Positions 5,616 through 6,658 of a stretch of 6,658 bases of DNA are shown piece by piece. The notes under the pieces were generated by a model, which did no database searches, was not told the DNA's origin, and saw only the letters and a program-made list of their open reading frames with translations. This DNA comes from Chloroflexota bacterium (lineage in GTDB: Bacteria; Chloroflexota; Anaerolineae; Promineifilales; Promineifilaceae). The stretch is taken from positions 1-6,658 of the forward strand of contig QQUD01000194.1 in assembly GCA_008501785.1 (NCBI GenBank). Direction: 5' to 3'. The translations under genes and the position numbers were made by a program. Each line of letters begins with the position of its first letter. Position 1 is the first letter of the stretch.

Positions 5616-6542
5616 ATGAAAACAACACACAGAGATTATTCAGAAGAAGTTGGCGATTTTAGAAGACTGGCGAATTTTATTTTGGAAAACAATGAGCAGA
5701 TTCGTGACTATTCGACGTGGTGTATTGGCCGGTTTGTGGATTGGAAGTATGGGATGTATGAGCATAAAACGGCCGTTCCCGACTTCACCAATCGCAATGC
5801 CCATTTGTGGTTTGATGGGTTTGGCAATCTGGCCGGATTTGTCATTTCTGAGGAAGGCGACAGCGGTTTTGCTATCTTGACGCAAGCGGGCTACCGTTTT
5901 TTGTTTGCGGAGATGTTGCAATGGGTGATGGCGAATTGGGGTGATCGAGGGCCGACGATGTCGATTGAAGTGACTGAATTGCAATCGATGGAAATAAAGG
6001 CGTTGGAGCAGGCTGGTTTTCAGCGAAAGTTTGAGTTTTATACGCAGACATTTGATTTGACTCAGCCACCAGCGAAGCAATTCTCACTGGAAGAAGGGTT
6101 TACGATTGTAGATATGGCTGCGCATCCCGATTACAGGGCGCAGCGCATTTTGCGCGATGATGCGTTTGGTGGGCGCAGTGATGTGCCGGAAGACGTGTTG
6201 CAGCGTGAACTACTGTTTTACAATCACATGCACCAAGGGCCGATTTACCATCCTGAGACGGATTTGTGTGTGATGGCGGATGACGGCCGTTTTGTTGCCG
6301 GTTGTGAAGCATTAATTGATGCTCGTAATGTCGAAGCAGATATTGAACGGGTGTGTACGCTTAGTGGCTTTCGTCGACGTGGTTTTGCGCGGGTGGTCAT
6401 TCAAGAATGTTTGAACCGGCTGCGGGAGATGGGGATGCGGAAGGCTTATATTACCGGTTACAGTGAGGCGGCGATTGCTTTGTATGGGTCGATGGGGGCG
6501 AGTGAGGCGGCGACGTTGTTTGGGTATGAAACGGCCGTTTAG
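5616..6542 (+). CDS. GNAT-family N-acetyltransferase, probable tandem-GNAT with degenerate N-terminal domain
   Basis: This cytoplasmic enzyme of 308 residues is expected to transfer an acetyl group from acetyl-CoA to an amine. The acceptor cannot be deduced. AGAGGGA (5605-5611) precedes ATG 5616. The C-terminal half carries the GNAT core: strand IERVCTLSGF (243-252), the CoA pyrophosphate loop R253-x-x-G256-x-A258 with the following helix VVIQECLNRLREMG (260-273), and the motif B-like YSEAAIALYGSMGASEA (282-298). The usual Asn of motif B is not obvious. The N-terminal half (about 62-150) has GNAT-like order (HLWFDGFGNLAGFVI, then IKALEQAGFQRKFEFY) but no CoA loop, so it is probably a non-catalytic second domain. 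It is 31 bases downstream of the hydrolase and may be co-transcribed. Its last residues and stop codon come from a copy of the 12-bp palindrome. Confidence 0.85.
   Translation: MKTTHRDYSEEVGDFRRLANFILENNEQIRDYSTWCIGRFVDWKYGMYEHKTAVPDFTNRNAHLWFDGFGNLAGFVISEEGDSGFAILTQAGYRFLFAEMLQWVMANWGDRGPTMSIEVTELQSMEIKALEQAGFQRKFEFYTQTFDLTQPPAKQFSLEEGFTIVDMAAHPDYRAQRILRDDAFGGRSDVPEDVLQRELLFYNHMHQGPIYHPETDLCVMADDGRFVAGCEALIDARNVEADIERVCTLSGFRRRGFARVVIQECLNRLREMGMRKAYITGYSEAAIALYGSMGASEAATLFGYETAV
6529..6540. repeat. 12-bp palindrome AAACGGCCGTTT at the end of the acetyltransferase gene
   Basis: This third full 12-bp copy supplies the final Thr-Ala-Val codons and the first base of the TAG stop. It lies nine bases before the 13-bp hairpin that follows the gene. 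Confidence 0.8.
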
Positions 6543-6549
6543 GTGGGTG

Positions 6550-6582
6550 AGAATGGTCCAATCTTGAAAATTGGACCATTCT
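6550..6582 (+). terminator. 13-bp hairpin after the acetyltransferase, probable terminator
   Basis: AGAATGGTCCAAT (6550-6562) and ATTGGACCATTCT (6570-6582) are perfect complements with a 7-base loop, starting eight bases after the stop codon. No T tract follows on the + strand, and the minus strand has none either. It may end transcription weakly, protect the mRNA 3' end or be a copy of a short palindromic repeat. It is the same design as the hairpin after the LuxR regulator: a long perfect stem, close to the stop and with no good T run. Confidence 0.55.
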
Positions 6583-6658
6583 GGAAGATATTCCCACGGA
6601 TGGGAGATACCTCGGACGGTGGGATAAAGGGGGAGCGATTACCCTTCATTTCGGATAT
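6583..6658. other. Non-coding tail at the window edge with alternative pairings
   Basis: No + strand gene is visible. TCCCA (6592-6596) can pair with TGGGA (6601-6605). Alternatively TCCCAC (6592-6597) can pair with GTGGGA (6619-6624), so the two structures exclude each other. AAGGG (6627-6631) and CCCTT (6642-6646) form another short stem. This could be the leader of a gene beyond the window, but too little is present to name a riboswitch or other RNA. Confidence 0.3.

Noticed and set aside
6531..6542. C-terminal ETAV of the acetyltransferase, which looks like a class I PDZ ligand
   Set aside because: The residues come from the recurrent ACGGCCGT palindrome, which encodes TAV in many unrelated proteins here, so a binding motif is not a needed explanation.
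6539..6658. A minus-strand open frame entering from the right edge and ending at a TAA overlapping the acetyltransferase stop
   Set aside because: About 39 codons only, running through the 13-bp hairpin (a repeated 'GP.F.IGPF'-like reading). The composition is Pro/Ser-rich and there is no recognisable family.
1..6658. CRISPR array, tRNA, rRNA, insertion sequence or defence gene cluster
   Set aside because: No regularly spaced direct repeats, cloverleaf-like segments, transposase motifs or known defence domains were seen.

Overview
The window looks like a stretch of chromosome from a bacterium of the Chloroflexota, most likely Anaerolineae or a relative. This is an inference. It rests on a MalT/LuxR-type STAND regulator, several small proteins of the kind common in that group, moderate GC content, and a very frequent palindrome, ACGGCCGT, scattered through the genes. 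No rRNA, tRNA, CRISPR array, transposase or phage gene is visible. All supported genes lie on the + strand.

Layout: (1) 2-2317 is the 3' part of a large MalT-like LuxR regulator whose Walker A end lies outside the window. A strong hairpin follows at 2323-2356. (2) 2453-2999 holds two tightly coupled small genes, a two-helix membrane protein and a 74-residue soluble protein, closed by a classical terminator at 3053-3085. (3) 3086-3397 is a repeat-rich intergenic region with a C-rich CTAACC tract, a piece resembling a widespread dispersed repeat, and two perfect hairpins, the second just upstream of the next ribosome binding site. (4) 3398-3967 encodes a membrane-anchored or lipoprotein-like extracytoplasmic protein of unknown function. 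(5) 4058-5584 is one open frame that appears to be two things: a 69-codon relic of an alpha/beta hydrolase paralogue, and then an intact membrane-anchored alpha/beta hydrolase that starts at an internal ATG with its own Shine-Dalgarno. (6) 5616-6542 is a GNAT acetyltransferase, followed by a 13-bp hairpin.

The genes do not form one recognisable pathway. The regulator, the small-protein pair, the extracytoplasmic protein and the hydrolase/acetyltransferase pair look like separate transcription units or short operons. The two strongest observations are the HIP-like palindrome (nine ACGGCCGT octamers in 6.7 kb, all inside genes, seven in the same codon phase) and the chimeric hydrolase frame, which would give a wrong protein N-terminus if taken at face value. 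I did not find a convincing new defence or mobile system here.
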